Shown one piece after another: positions 1-9,414 of a stretch of 64,000 nt of DNA. How positions within the stretch are numbered: position 1 is the stretch's first letter; each line of letters begins with the position of its first letter. The notes under the pieces were generated by a model. That model was not told the origin of the DNA and did no database searches. It saw only the letters and a program-made list of their open reading frames with translations. The DNA comes from Bacillus methanolicus PB1 (GTDB lineage Bacteria; Bacillota; Bacilli; Bacillales; Cytobacillaceae). Made by a program: the position numbers and the translations under genes. The DNA is taken from positions 310,001 through 374,000 of the forward strand of contig NZ_AFEU01000003.1 in NCBI RefSeq assembly GCF_000262755.1, read 5' to 3'.

Positions 1-450
1 ACCTTGGAAGAATTACATCAATTTGTGCAAGACTTATCTCATCGGGTGAACCATGAGGTCCACCAAGGAACTGGAAAAATTCCTGCGATAGAATTCAAAA
101 AAGAAAGGAATCACCTACTCCAGTTACCAGCTGAGAAAGTAAGAGATTCCTATCGGATCAAACATACGCTTGTAAAAGTCAATGCATCCAACATGATTTC
201 CTACAAATCAAACCAATACTCGGTACCAGCACAGTACCAAGGAAAGAAAGTAGGCTTACAAGTGTATGATAATCAATTATGGATTTATTATAACACGGAA
301 CTGATTGCGCAACACCCTATAAGTAACAAGAAATTAAATTATCAGGAAGCACATTATCAAGAAGCCTTGGGCGTTTCCATGCCAAATTATCCGGATATTG
401 ATGATCTAGCAAAACGGAATTTAGCGACGATTGGAGAAGTGTATAAATAA
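1..450 (+). CDS. istA: IS21 transposase IstA, C-terminal part (truncated by window edge)
   Basis: This is the last ~148 residues of an IstA-type DDE transposase, open to the left edge. The segment with NMISYKSNQYSVPAQYQG matches the beta-rich C-terminal domain of IS21 IstA proteins that follows the catalytic core. Its TAA stop overlaps the istB ATG by one base (TAATG), the usual translationally coupled istA-istB arrangement. The catalytic DDE residues lie outside the window, so I cannot say whether the element is active. Confidence 0.85.
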   Translation, partial: TLEELHQFVQDLSHRVNHEVHQGTGKIPAIEFKKERNHLLQLPAEKVRDSYRIKHTLVKVNASNMISYKSNQYSVPAQYQGKKVGLQVYDNQLWIYYNTELIAQHPISNKKLNYQEAHYQEALGVSMPNYPDIDDLAKRNLATIGEVYK

Positions 451-1208
451 TGAATCCAACAACAAACTATCAACAACTCATACGAAACTTAGATTATTTG
501 AAGCTCAAGCAAATGTCCTTGCATTTAAATGAAGTCTTAGACTTCAGCGTTAACAATCAATTGTCACTGGTAGACACGCTAGTGAAACTGACAAATTACG
601 AAATTGATGTACGTGAACAAAATATGATTCAATCGATGGTGAAAGTTGCGGCTTTTCCGCATTTGAAAGAAATAAAGGATTTTGATTTTAGTTTTCAACC
701 GTCAATAAATCAAAAGCAAATTTTAGATTTTTTAACGCTTCGATTTATCGAAGAAAATGAAAACATAGTTTTTTTAGGACCAAGTGGCGTAGGAAAAACG
801 CATTTAGCTACTTCCATTGGGATTGAGGCAGCGAAGAAACGTACAAGCACTTATTTCATTAAGTGCCATGATTTAATTCAAAATCTGAAGAAAGCACGTC
901 TAGAAAATCGGTTAGAGAGCAGATTAAAACATTATACAAAATACAAGCTATTAATTATCGATGAGATCGGTTATTTACCGATTGATGCCGAGGACGCAAA
1001 GCTTTTCTTCCAACTCATCGATATGCGTTATGAGAAGCGTAGTACGATTTTTACAACGAATGTGAATTTTAAGGCATGGGATGAAATCTTTCAAGAACCC
1101 AAGCTGGCCAATGCAATTTTAGACCGCATTTTACACCACGCAACCGTTGTCACTATCGTTGGAGATTCTTATCGTTTAAAGGATCATTTAGCGAAAGAAA
1201 ATGAGTGA
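450..1208 (+). CDS. istB: IS21 helper ATPase IstB
   Basis: A 252-residue AAA+ ATPase that helps IstA choose and capture target DNA. Walker A GPSGVGKT lies at residues 110-117 and Walker B LLIIDE near 167-172; an IstB-like N-terminal helical region precedes them. Length is normal for the family (about 250 residues) and the frame is open throughout. It starts inside the istA stop codon, so the pair is expected to be co-translated. Confidence 0.93.
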   Translation: MNPTTNYQQLIRNLDYLKLKQMSLHLNEVLDFSVNNQLSLVDTLVKLTNYEIDVREQNMIQSMVKVAAFPHLKEIKDFDFSFQPSINQKQILDFLTLRFIEENENIVFLGPSGVGKTHLATSIGIEAAKKRTSTYFIKCHDLIQNLKKARLENRLESRLKHYTKYKLLIIDEIGYLPIDAEDAKLFFQLIDMRYEKRSTIFTTNVNFKAWDEIFQEPKLANAILDRILHHATVVTIVGDSYRLKDHLAKENE

Positions 1209-1268
1209 TTTTGTACATCCTTAAACAAGCAAAAGTGTACATATTTGTGTTGACATTTATACGGGACA

Positions 1269-1838
1269 TTCTCATTATTCGTAAAAATGTTTTTTTTCTT
1301 GGCTTGTTCTTCATCATAATCCATTAAGACAGCTCCAATCAGTCGATAGGCAGACTGCGTATTTGGAAATATGCGGATCACCCTTTCACGACGGCGAACT
1401 TCCTGATTTAATCGTTCCAGAGAGTTGGTGCTACGGATAAGGCGATGCCATTTTGCGGGCTGACTTAAATATTGGATGGCGTCTTCAAAGCCCTCATCTA
1501 ATTTCTCCAGTGCCTTTTCAAGTTTCGGATTCTCTTCATAGCGCTTAAAGAACTCATTGCGAAAGAAACGGGCATCTTCTACCTTTACGGCTTCGAATAT
1601 CCTTTTTAGGTCGACAATGACCTCTGCCATGCCTTTTTTAGGCAATGTTTCGATGATATTTCGTTTGAAATGAACGGTACAACGCTGCCATGATGTTCCG
1701 ATAAATTCCTTTTCTATCGCTTTCTTTAATCCTTTATGGGCATCTGAAATCACCAGCTTTGGGGATTGCAACCCCCTTGACTTTAACTCACTCAAGAATT
1801 CCCGCCATGCTTCATAGCTTTCTTTATGATCGATACTA
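1269..1838 (-). pseudogene. IS256-family (mutator) transposase, internal/C-terminal fragment
   Basis: The reverse strand encodes an IS256-type transposase segment of about 190 residues, including SYEAWREFLSELKSRGLQ, VISDAHKGLKKAIE, WQRCTVHFKRNI and RSTNSLERLNQEVRRRE. These are hallmarks of the mutator superfamily core after the first catalytic Asp. The N-terminal half is missing upstream, and the reading frame runs downstream into the IS21 end, giving a chimeric tail. It is a dead fragment. Confidence 0.8.
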
Positions 1839-1873
1839 CTAATTCTTCTTCCAATAAATAATGATTTTGTTAA

Positions 1874-1900
1874 CCTCTCTTGTTTCAAGGGAGGTTTTTT
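1874..1900 (+). terminator. Hairpin with T-run beside the cotA 3' end
   Basis: CCTCTCTTG and CAAGGGAGG form a 9-bp stem (one G-T pair) with a 3-base loop, followed on the + strand by six T. No intact + strand gene ends here, so it may belong to lost sequence. On the minus strand the T-run is poor, so I would not claim it ends cotA transcription. Confidence 0.4.
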
Positions 1901-1910
1901 ATGGACTGTA

Positions 1911-3443
1911 TTATCGGATAACAATATACGGTCTCATCATCTCATAATCCTCGTGCTCCAAAATATGACAGTGCCATACATACAACCCTTCATAAGGGCC
2001 AAACTTCATAATAATTCGAGTTACCTGGTTAGGATTAGCTCTTACAGTATCCTTCCATCCTCGTTCTTGTGGTTCGGGAGGCATCGCCGGATCCGTATAA
2101 TGGATCATTCTCTCCTTTTTATACTTTTCTACATCGAAATCTCTCCGGTCTAATATTTGAAAATCAATTAAGTGAAGATGAATAGGGTGTGTATCCGTAG
2201 TTAAGTTAATTAGATACCATATTTCGGTTGATCCCAATTTTGGATTTTCGGTTATGGGGGCATCCCACTGTTTATTATCCAATAGCATGAATTCACGACC
2301 GTACTTATCCATATTATCATTTAATGTTAGGTATCGGACCTTTGAAGCTGTCTGTTCTTTCATTTTTGGAAGAGGCCTCATATAAGCCGGAATAACACTT
2401 GTATCAACACTTGACAGCGGAAGAGTCACTCTAAACTCCATCACAGTACCTGTATTTTCATTTGCCGGATCTCCGGTTGGAAAAGGCGCGGGTGCATCGT
2501 TTGTCATGATTATATTCTTGCCCTCAAGATTGGTAAAATCAATGATCACATCTGCTCGTTCTGCAGGTGCCAACATGATTTCTTTGACTCCTATCGGGTG
2601 TTGCATTAATCCTCCATCCGTCCCGATTTGATAAAAAAGTTGTCCCGAATCAAGCTTTAGCCTATAGAAACGGGTGTTAGATGCATTTAACAGTCTGAAT
2701 CGATATTTACGGGGTTCCACTTTTAGAAACGGCCATACTTTTCCGTTCACCAAGATGGTATCCCCAATAAATTCAGGAACTATCGACGTTTCTAATTCCG
2801 GGATTGGTTTTTCTGGCTGCTTCGGGTAATAAAGAGAACCATCTTTATTAAAAGTCTTGTCTTGTATCATAAGAGGGATCTCATATTTCCCACTTGGTAA
2901 ATTCAATAAACGTTCCCGATGATCTCTGATAAGATAGAATCCTGCCAATCCAGCATACACATTTAGCCTCGTGATACCAAGCGTATGGTCATGATACCAA
3001 AGGGTGCAAGCTCGATTGTAATTATCATATCGATATATTTGCTTTCTAAAATATGGACCGACTTGTTTGAATCCCTTTGTAAACCAAGCCTCCGGGTAGC
3101 CATCGCTTTCCCATTCAACACTTGCGCCATGAACGTGTACCACCGTTCGTACTTCCGGTACATCCACATGGGCACCATGCACCGTATTGTCTACCGGTAA
3201 AAGATGCTTATCTGGAAGATTGTTGATCCATTTAATAAACACTTTTTCTCCGCTTTCTACTTCAATTGTAGGTCCTGGGTAGCTGCCTTCATAGCCCCAT
3301 ACAGTTGTATCACTTAGCTCACTATGGAGTGATTGCTTAAATTCCGTCATCTTCACTTCATAATAAGTATGATACTGATTTTTCCATCGAGGGTTTAAAA
3401 TAGGGGGAATGGGGAGTTCATCTACAAATTTAGAGAGAATCAT
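1911..3443 (-). CDS. cotA: CotA-type spore coat laccase (multicopper oxidase)
   Basis: A 510-residue multicopper oxidase, close in length to Bacillus subtilis CotA (513). CotA sits in the outer spore coat, oxidises phenolic substrates and forms a brown pigment. All copper-ligand blocks are visible: HVHG at 103-106, HDH at 151-153, HPIHLH at 419-424, and HCHILEHEDYEMM from 491 with the type 1 Cys and the axial Met. There is no signal peptide, as expected for a coat protein made in the mother cell. The ATG has a good site, AAAGGAG, 6 bases upstream. The stop lies next to the IS256 relic, but the family C-terminus MMRP appears intact. It is monocistronic. I did not find a convincing SigK promoter by eye. 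Confidence 0.95.
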   Translation of the reverse strand: MILSKFVDELPIPPILNPRWKNQYHTYYEVKMTEFKQSLHSELSDTTVWGYEGSYPGPTIEVESGEKVFIKWINNLPDKHLLPVDNTVHGAHVDVPEVRTVVHVHGASVEWESDGYPEAWFTKGFKQVGPYFRKQIYRYDNYNRACTLWYHDHTLGITRLNVYAGLAGFYLIRDHRERLLNLPSGKYEIPLMIQDKTFNKDGSLYYPKQPEKPIPELETSIVPEFIGDTILVNGKVWPFLKVEPRKYRFRLLNASNTRFYRLKLDSGQLFYQIGTDGGLMQHPIGVKEIMLAPAERADVIIDFTNLEGKNIIMTNDAPAPFPTGDPANENTGTVMEFRVTLPLSSVDTSVIPAYMRPLPKMKEQTASKVRYLTLNDNMDKYGREFMLLDNKQWDAPITENPKLGSTEIWYLINLTTDTHPIHLHLIDFQILDRRDFDVEKYKKERMIHYTDPAMPPEPQERGWKDTVRANPNQVTRIIMKFGPYEGLYVWHCHILEHEDYEMMRPYIVIR

Positions 3444-3700
3444 ATTTCCGCTCCTTTATAACCTGCTGAGTATAATTACTTCATTCTAAAGGTTATAAAG
3501 ATTACAAGCCCTGTATGACAAATTCAAATGGTTTGTGCGGTTGACAAATAGTGTGATCGCGCGAGGAAATCAAAGAAAACAAAAGAGAAGTTGATCGCTG
3601 TACACATAGTGCGTACTATTCTGAATCATTGGAATAGGCGGTTGTTAACTAACCTGAGATTGTTGTCTTTTTCCAATTTCATGAAAATTTAAAAAAATGA
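3444..3700. other. Divergent intergenic region cotA / trpB
   Basis: This non-coding stretch carries the cotA 5' leader on the minus strand and the upstream flank of trpB on the plus strand. I see no RNA gene or repeat in it. Confidence 0.5.
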
Positions 3701-3729
3701 TTGGATTTTTAATTAATAGTCGTTATAAT
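3701..3729 (+). promoter_or_regulatory. Sigma-A-type promoter for trpB
   Basis: TTGGAT (3701-3706) and a perfect TATAAT (3724-3729) are separated by 17 bases. The start codon is about 58 bases downstream, which leaves no room for a T-box or TRAP leader. Confidence 0.75.
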
Positions 3730-3786
3730 GATTTCAACTCATGTAACTGAGTTAAATATGAAAGGTTAGAAGGAGACGAGCTGAGC

Positions 3787-4953
3787 ATGACAAGTATTAG
3801 CACAGAAAGATTAGGGTATTTCGGGGAGTTTGGAGGAAGTTTTGTACCGAATGAACTTCAACATGTATTGAACCACTTAGAGGAACAGTTTTTGAAATAT
3901 AAGGATGATCCGGAATTCCTAGAAGAATTCACGTATTATCTTAAAGAATATATCGGCCGGGAAAATCCGTTGACTTTTGCAAAAAATTTATCGAATCAAA
4001 TTGGCGGAGCGAAGATTTATTTAAAAAGAGAAGATTTAAATCATACAGGCGCCCATAAAATCAATAATGCAATTGGTCAAATTCTATTAGCGAAACGAAT
4101 GGGAGCAAAGCGGATCATTGCTGAAACAGGAGCAGGGCAGCATGGAGTCGCCACCGCTACTGCGTGTGCGATGTTCGGCATGGAATGTGTGATCTATATG
4201 GGGAAAACAGACACGGAACGGCAAGCTCTCAACGTATTTCGAATGGAACTTCTGGGAGCGAAAGTGGTCCCTGTTGAAAAAGGCCAAGGCCGGCTAAAAG
4301 ATGCTGTTGATGAAGCTTTAAATGACTTGGTTCAAAATTACGAAAACACCTTTTATTTGTTAGGTTCTGCCGTCGGGCCTCATCCATATCCAACCATGGT
4401 AAAACATTTTCAATCAGTAATAAGCCAGGAATCGAAACGTCAAATTCTCGAAAAAGAAGGGAAACTCCCTGCTGCAGTAATCGCTTGTATTGGCGGGGGA
4501 AGCAATACAATTGGTGCGTTTGCTCACTATATTGATGAACCAAATGTCCGTTTAATCGGTGTCGAACCAAGTGAAGCTCCTACTTTAACTGAAGGGGTTC
4601 CCGCTGTAATTCATGGTTTTAAATGCTTAACGTTGATGGACGAAAATGGGCAGCCTAAACCTACCCATTCCATTGCAGCCGGCTTGGATTATCCAGGCGT
4701 CGGACCGGAACATAGCTTTTTGAAAGAATCGGGTAGAGCTGAATATGTGACAGTTACCGGCCAAGAAGCATTAGAAGCTTTTCAGATGTTATCCAAAACC
4801 GAAGGAATTATCCCTGCTTTGGAAAGTTCCCATGCCATTGCACATGCTGTTAAATTGGCAAAAGAACTTTCAAAAGACGATGTAATAATCGTGAATTTAT
4901 CCGGCCGCGGTGATAAAGACGTAGAGCAAGTGTTTAACATGTTAAGAAAGTAA
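3787..4953 (+). CDS. trpB: Tryptophan synthase beta subunit, stand-alone
   Basis: A 388-residue PLP enzyme that joins indole and serine to make tryptophan. The PLP lysine is Lys91 in [10 protein letters not shown], the catalytic Glu is Glu113 in [12 protein letters not shown], and the phosphate-binding loop GGGSN is at 236-240; SGRGDKD closes the C-terminal part. Length and motifs fit the canonical TrpB1 class that normally pairs with TrpA. No trpA or other trp gene is adjacent: it has its own promoter upstream and a terminator downstream. The start has a strong site, AGAAGGAGACGAG. It could recycle indole or be a second copy of an operon trpB elsewhere; the window does not decide. Confidence 0.95.
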   Translation: MTSISTERLGYFGEFGGSFVPNELQHVLNHLEEQFLKYKDDPEFLEEFTYYLKEYIGRENPLTFAKNLSNQIGGAKIYLKREDLNHTGAHKINNAIGQILLAKRMGAKRIIAETGAGQHGVATATACAMFGMECVIYMGKTDTERQALNVFRMELLGAKVVPVEKGQGRLKDAVDEALNDLVQNYENTFYLLGSAVGPHPYPTMVKHFQSVISQESKRQILEKEGKLPAAVIACIGGGSNTIGAFAHYIDEPNVRLIGVEPSEAPTLTEGVPAVIHGFKCLTLMDENGQPKPTHSIAAGLDYPGVGPEHSFLKESGRAEYVTVTGQEALEAFQMLSKTEGIIPALESSHAIAHAVKLAKELSKDDVIIVNLSGRGDKDVEQVFNMLRK

Positions 4954-4979
4954 TTTTGTCAGCATGACATACCGATAAC

Positions 4980-5009
4980 GCAAAAGCCGCCCGAAAAGGC
5001 GGTTTTTGC
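4980..5009. terminator. Bidirectional terminator between trpB and the NlpC/P60 gene
   Basis: GCAAAAGCCGCC and GGCGGTTTTTGC pair across a short loop. A-rich and T-rich flanks on both sides suit termination of trpB (+) and of the convergent hydrolase gene (-). Confidence 0.85.
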
Positions 5010-5037
5010 TTATTCTTCCATTCTTTAAGAAAAATAA

Positions 5038-6213
5038 CTAAATTCGTACGACACGCCCATTAAACTTTTGTTTCCAATAACCAGTTGACATATCAGCAAT
5101 TGCGACGCCGGTGGAGCTTTGCGATCCGATGAATTTCCCTTTTCCTATATAAATGCCAACGTGTCCATCCTTTTTAAAAGTATCAAAGAAAACGAGATCT
5201 CCCGGCTGCATTTCTTTTACTGAAATTTGGCGCCCTGAATTTTTTAATGAATCTGTACTGGAACCCACTTTGATGCCTGCTTGAGAAAATGCCCAATGAA
5301 CAAAACCGGAACAATCAAATCTTCCGTTCGCAATATCATAAGCGTTTCTTCCGCCGCCAAACACATAGACTGAGTTTCCGATATATTTGTAGCCTGCTGT
5401 AATGACAGTTTTGATGTTTCCATTCGTTCCTCTATTCGTGTTTTGCGCAGCAGCACCGTCTGTTAAATTAGCCTGACTGTCTAATTTTTGCTTCGTAACC
5501 GTAAGATTACTAGCTTTTATGTGTGATTCTGCCTTTGAAGCAATCTTTTTTTCTTCTATTTTAGCAAGCTGTTCCTTTCTCAAAGCATATTGTTTTTGTT
5601 GTTCTTTGAGTTGTGCCTGCATTCCTTCAAGGTCAGCTTTCTTTTCAGACAAATCAGCAAGTTTTTGTTGTAAAGAATCTTGTTTGTTTTTATGATCCTT
5701 TTTATCAGCTTCGTACTGTTCCAAAAGCTCCCTGTCTGCTTCTGCAATCATAACCACTGCTCCTACTCGATCTACAAAATCACTAAAGCTCTCAGAACCA
5801 AGCAGGACTTCCAGATAACTGACATCACGACCGCTTTCCTGATAAGATTTTGCACGCTCCTTTAATTGTTCATTTCGTTTTGTGATTCTTTTTTCTATTT
5901 CAACAAGCTCTTTTTCCAGCTGTTTGATTTCTGAAGTTGTTTCAACAATATCTGCTTCTGCCTTTACGATCTTGTTTTGATTATCTCGTATTGCTTGATC
6001 GACTTGCTGTATTTGTTTATTTAATCCGGTAATTTCATTATTAACCTGGGAAACTTCTTGATCTGCCTTTGATATGCTTGCTTGAATCTTCTCCTTCATT
6101 TCCGCTTTTTTAATTGCCAAGTCATTAACGGATTCTGCCTGTACTAATGGAGTCACAAATCCCATTGCAAACATAATAGACGTGCACAGCACCATCACCA
6201 TTCTTTTCATCAC
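5038..6213 (-). CDS. CwlO-like secreted peptidoglycan endopeptidase (coiled coil + NlpC/P60)
   Basis: A 391-residue secreted cell-wall hydrolase. Residues 1-27 form a signal peptide ending in VQAES-type sequence. Residues about 30-255 are a long heptad-rich coiled coil like the N-domain of CwlO (YvcE). The C-terminus is an NlpC/P60 domain with the catalytic Cys301 in FDCSGF and His351 in DGHVGIYIG. Such enzymes cleave the D-gamma-Glu-DAP bond of stem peptides, and CwlO needs its coiled coil for FtsEX control. The third polar residue appears to be Gln in GSQSS rather than His. The start is GTG or the next ATG, behind AAGAAGG. I see half-sites like TGTAA upstream but no full WalR box. Confidence 0.88.
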   Translation of the reverse strand: MMKRMVMVLCTSIMFAMGFVTPLVQAESVNDLAIKKAEMKEKIQASISKADQEVSQVNNEITGLNKQIQQVDQAIRDNQNKIVKAEADIVETTSEIKQLEKELVEIEKRITKRNEQLKERAKSYQESGRDVSYLEVLLGSESFSDFVDRVGAVVMIAEADRELLEQYEADKKDHKNKQDSLQQKLADLSEKKADLEGMQAQLKEQQKQYALRKEQLAKIEEKKIASKAESHIKASNLTVTKQKLDSQANLTDGAAAQNTNRGTNGNIKTVITAGYKYIGNSVYVFGGGRNAYDIANGRFDCSGFVHWAFSQAGIKVGSSTDSLKNSGRQISVKEMQPGDLVFFDTFKKDGHVGIYIGKGKFIGSQSSTGVAIADMSTGYWKQKFNGRVVRI

Positions 6214-6603
6214 TCATTGCACCTTCTTTCTCTTTTGTGAAACAAAAAAGATTTTTCAGTAAACCGCCAACAAAAAGACAACTTGTAAAAACTCTTCTAT
6301 ACAAAGAAATTTCTCTCTCTCGAAAATCCATAAGAAAGAATGACAACATTCATTTCGAAACTATTTTCAGACTATTTTGTACATTCAGAAGTATAGCACC
6401 CAAATTTGTTACGTTGGTAATAGGAACATTACATTTAGATTAAACCGCTTTTTATTAAATTTTACACATATTTTTAGAACAAAGAGTTTTCTCTCATCCG
6501 TATTCTTTACAAAGTTGGACTTACTTTAAGAAAAAATTCTAAGTAATAAAAAACACTCGTTTGTAAAAAATAAATCAGAATCGTAACGAAAGGAGGTTTG
6601 AAA
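6214..6603. other. Intergenic, hydrolase promoter side
   Basis: AT-rich non-coding DNA holding the minus-strand leader of the hydrolase gene and the plus-strand leader of the small spore-type gene. I see no other feature. Confidence 0.4.
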
Positions 6604-6738
6604 ATGACAAACCGCAATGATAATCGGGAACGGCAAAATAAATACCCGAATAGCCAAAAGCAAGAAACTGAATTCTCGAAAGAAACGAATATTCGAAGTG
6701 AAATCACAAAAAGAGATTTACAAAATAAATCAAAATAA
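6604..6738 (+). CDS. Small gamma-type SASP-like protein (44 aa)
   Basis: ATG at 6604 follows an excellent site (AAAGGAGG, 7 bases upstream) and opens a 44-codon frame rich in N, Q, K and E. The segment TEFSKETNIRSEI resembles the repeat of gamma-type small acid-soluble spore proteins (SspE, TEFASETNVQQV-like), which serve as an amino-acid store in the spore core. Only one such unit is present, whereas SspE usually has two. A strong terminator follows 8 bases after the stop. The 3' half and terminator are copied at 20140-20249. The family call rests on one short motif. Confidence 0.6.
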   Translation: MTNRNDNRERQNKYPNSQKQETEFSKETNIRSEITKRDLQNKSK

Positions 6739-6746
6739 TAAAGAAA

Positions 6747-6784
6747 GGATCGATTGTCGTTGAACAAACAATCGATCCCTTCTT
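6747..6784 (+). terminator. Terminator of the SASP-like gene
   Basis: GGATCGATTGT pairs perfectly with ACAATCGATCC (6768-6778) and is followed by CTTCTTCTCTC. The same hairpin follows the degenerate copy at 20218-20249. Confidence 0.75.
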
Positions 6785-7124
6785 CTCTCAATTTACTGTA
6801 CATTCTTTGTTTGGTTTGCTCAAAAGCAGTGGGTGATTTCAGGACGATAATACTCTGAATCTATAGGAGTTAATCGGATTTTTTGTACGCATAAATACAC
6901 ACCAACCATTAAGATTTATAAGTTATTTATAACCTAAATCTCAACTTGGTTTTATTTATTCCAACTTAGTTTTTTGATAAGATCTCTTCATTGCGAATTT
7001 TTTCTCACCTTCAAATTAAAATTCCGCAAAATATTTAATATGCTTGTCTTATACAAATATTGGTTGAAAGAATATATTACTAACTAAGAGCTCTTACAAA
7101 AAATATATTAGGGGAGAGATCAAT

Positions 7125-7322
7125 ATGTATTATCCTTATGGTTGTGGTTTTGCACCTGTTTGTTATCCTTATGGTTATGGTTTTGGAACTGGTTATGTTT
7201 ATGGCTATGGTTATGGTTATGGCAATGGCTATGGAAACGGCTTTGGTTATGGAGGTGGCTTTTGTTTAATTATTGTATTGTTTATCCTATTAATCATTGT
7301 TGGAGCATCATGGCTAGGATAA
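7125..7322 (+). CDS. YjcZ-type sporulation small membrane protein, Gly/Tyr-rich
   Basis: A 65-residue protein. An N-terminal half of YG and GYG repeats precedes one transmembrane helix, [18 protein letters not shown] (about 47-63), which is the signature of YjcZ-family sporulation proteins (usually 25-50 residues). The repeat arm is longer than usual. It likely inserts in a forespore or mother-cell membrane. GGGGAGAG lies upstream of the ATG. No regulatory sequence was recognised. Confidence 0.75.
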   Translation: MYYPYGCGFAPVCYPYGYGFGTGYVYGYGYGYGNGYGNGFGYGGGFCLIIVLFILLIIVGASWLG

Positions 7323-7594
7323 TAGATTTTTAGAAATAAAAAAAGGTTGTCTCATAATGGAATTACCCCCTTCAGGTGACGGTAAAAAAGAGGACATTTG
7401 ATATAAGTTCTTAGAAATCTACCTAAGAGGGGATTTTTTTTGGCTAAAAAAGACGTTTAATGAAGGGACTATGATTCAAGAAAAATTTAGCGGTCTTTCC
7501 CCCGATCAAATATCAAGAAAAGACCGCAGCTTAAATATACTATTTTTTCAGTATCTACTCGAAAGGGTAATGTGCAGAACGAATCGGCCTCCCT
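7323..7594 (+). other. Non-coding, possible transposase 5' crumb
   Basis: The stretch GAGGGGATTTTTTTTGGCTAAAAAAG resembles the site and start region of IS3-type orfA genes whose product begins MAKK, but the frame stops after six codons (GACGTTTAA). No longer homology is visible. I read this as a crumb of a lost IS, weakly. Confidence 0.3.
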
Positions 7595-8047
7595 TTATAT
7601 TTTTGTTTCATTATCCTTCTTCTTATATAGATCCATTAAATACGTAGCAATCTTTTCAAGTTTTTCAAGTTTTTCTAAATCAATATCAATTTTATCGAGT
7701 ATGTTAAAAGGAAATTGGGATTGAGATTGAAACGGTGGTTGAGATGTTTGCCATAGATGAGGTGGTTGCCATTGTTGTTGCGGCGGTTGCCATTGTTGTT
7801 GCGGTTGTTGAATCCTTGTTAATTCCTGCAATATTTTATTTATCTCTTCTTCTTGCTGTTTAACTTGTTGTTTTGTTTCTTGTATCATTATTTCTTGTGC
7901 TTGTAACTGTTGTAAGATATGATTTAATGTTTCTTGCAGTATTGTTCCTTCTGGTATCGTTTCACGTGCCCGAAGCTCTTGTAGGATTTTATTTAACATT
8001 TGAGTCTGCTTTACCATATGTTCATGGACTTTTTCGAATTTACACAT
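7595..8047 (-). CDS. Gln-rich coiled-coil protein, unknown
   Basis: A 150-residue hydrophilic protein I do not recognise. Residues 1-75 form an amphipathic coiled coil rich in Q, E and L. Residues 76-105 are a low-complexity Q/P/W tract with two copies of QQQWQPP. Residues 115-145 return to a helix with KLEKLEKI. Cys2 is the only cysteine. A good site (GGAAGGAG) precedes the ATG. Its position among small spore genes and its composition are consistent with a coat or exosporium-associated protein, but nothing here proves that. Confidence 0.65.
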   Translation of the reverse strand: MCKFEKVHEHMVKQTQMLNKILQELRARETIPEGTILQETLNHILQQLQAQEIMIQETKQQVKQQEEEINKILQELTRIQQPQQQWQPPQQQWQPPHLWQTSQPPFQSQSQFPFNILDKIDIDLEKLEKLEKIATYLMDLYKKKDNETKI

Positions 8048-8371
8048 AAACTACTCTCCTTCCTTCATAAAATAAAAGTAAATATAGTCAAAAATAATAT
8101 TACAAATGAATAAAATATTTGCTTACTCACAGGAGTTAACTTGCTCTAATAAGACAATCTGGAATATGTTATGTTTTACAATAATTCAATGTATAGACAA
8201 ACATTATGGAGATGGAATTTTTAGTTAAATATCATGTGGATGAAATACTTAAGAACATGTCATCTTTAACTTTCTTCCGAAAGAAGTTGCGTGGATGAAT
8301 TTTTATTGCCATGAACAATAAAGGAGAAGTACAAGAGCCGAGTTTCTTAAAGAGTTCTTTTCATATAAAAA
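8048..8371. other. Intergenic, no gene seen
   Basis: AT-rich sequence with short broken frames on both strands. It ends in the terminator at 8372-8404. I see nothing I can name. Confidence 0.4.
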
Positions 8372-8404
8372 GCTATTCTTCCCATATCTTTTGAGAAGAA
8401 TAGC
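8372..8404 (-). terminator. Terminator of the DUF6454-like gene
   Basis: GCTATTCTTC pairs with GAAGAATAGC (8395-8404). T-runs flank both sides, so it can act for the minus-strand gene ending at 8440 and in the other direction. Confidence 0.75.
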
Positions 8405-8439
8405 CCTTTTTTCTATTTAATCAAAACCTTTGCCAGATC

Positions 8440-9414
8440 TTACTTCTTATAATTTAGGTTGGTTGTTTCATACACCAACAAATATGCGTCATCGTCATCC
8501 GGCACAGCGTAAAGCCGCAGCTCATCACCAGCATTCTCGAGGAACACCGGGTTACGGGTTATGACATGTCCTTGAGGAGAAAACTCCATGGATGGTACTT
8601 CAAGAATCGTAGTCAAATTTTTCATATCAATCAATGCTAATCCGCCTAACTCGTAAGGCTTAGTATATTCAGTTGCAGGGTTTGGAAGTTCAGAAATACC
8701 GCTGCAAACCATTTTACTTTGACCTACACCTTCACAATCTTGATAGTCAATAAAGTGACTGGAGTTTGCTTTTATACTCAGCTGTTTACCTTTTTCATTC
8801 CATTCATAGAATTTACGTGAACCCCAGCTCACTCCAATAAGTTTTCCACTTTGTGCGTCACGAACCATTCCACCGATATGGTCATTGACCCGGAATGCTT
8901 CTTCGACTTTCAATGTCTCATAATTAACTTTGTAAATAATGGAGTGGCTGTTAGGACGATATTCTGCTACAGGAACCCAAATGTATTTGCCGTCGAATGC
9001 GATGCCGCCCGGATGATAAATAATTCCTTCACCAAGTTCGATGTCTTTCAGCAGTTTACCTTCTTTATTAAAGACAAACAAATGACCTACTCCTTTTCCA
9101 GGAGTGCGATCATAGCCATCTTGTGGCTGGTCATACTTCACCGGTTTTTCGATGATTTCCACAGAGGACATATAAAAGAGGTCTCCGATTCGAGTCATTC
9201 CTTGAGGGTGATAAACATTAAATTGCAATTGAATCTTTTCTTTTTCCTGCCACTTTGTGTTACGGGAAAGCTGCTGGAACTGATCATCTAGTATTTGCTC
9301 TTTTGCACTGTAATGTTGCGATTGAGGCATTGCTAGAGCTGTGGATGCGGCACCAATTAAAAGTGTTGCGGTAACAGTGAATACAATTTTTCTCACGATG
9401 ATCCTCCTATTCAA
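8440..9414 (-). CDS. Secreted DUF6454-like beta-propeller protein
   Basis: A 324-residue exported protein. Residues 1-28 are a signal peptide (basic start, hydrophobic core, ending ALAM). The rest has repeated short strands such as GHLFVFNKEGKL, GGIAFDGKYIWVPVAEY and IYKVNYETLKVEEAF, which suggest a YncE-like propeller; the overall pattern resembles DUF6454 proteins. No catalytic residues can be assigned. The site AGGAGGATC precedes the ATG. It stands alone between two terminators. Confidence 0.7.
   Translation of the reverse strand: MNRRIIVRKIVFTVTATLLIGAASTALAMPQSQHYSAKEQILDDQFQQLSRNTKWQEKEKIQLQFNVYHPQGMTRIGDLFYMSSVEIIEKPVKYDQPQDGYDRTPGKGVGHLFVFNKEGKLLKDIELGEGIIYHPGGIAFDGKYIWVPVAEYRPNSHSIIYKVNYETLKVEEAFRVNDHIGGMVRDAQSGKLIGVSWGSRKFYEWNEKGKQLSIKANSSHFIDYQDCEGVGQSKMVCSGISELPNPATEYTKPYELGGLALIDMKNLTTILEVPSMEFSPQGHVITRNPVFLENAGDELRLYAVPDDDDAYLLVYETTNLNYKK

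Larger units (their letters stand above)
1..1268 (+). mobile_element. IS21-family element, right-hand part
   Basis: This stretch holds the 3' part of istA, all of istB and about 60 bp of non-coding right end. The end contains repeated GTACA/GTGTTGACA-type words and the sequence CGGGACA, whose reverse complement begins TGTCCCG; an IS21 end usually starts with TGT, so I place the boundary near 1268. The left end is outside the window. Sequence beyond 1268 reads as a different transposon (IS256), so the two elements abut. Confidence 0.75.

Noticed and set aside
3730..3786. T-box or TRAP leader before trpB
   Set aside because: Only about 58 bases lie between -10 and the start codon, and no terminator hairpin or GAG/UAG repeats are visible.
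7125..7300. Short-period G/T-rich repeat as a CRISPR or tandem repeat
   Set aside because: It is the coding pattern of YG/GYG codons in the YjcZ-type gene; there are no spacers.
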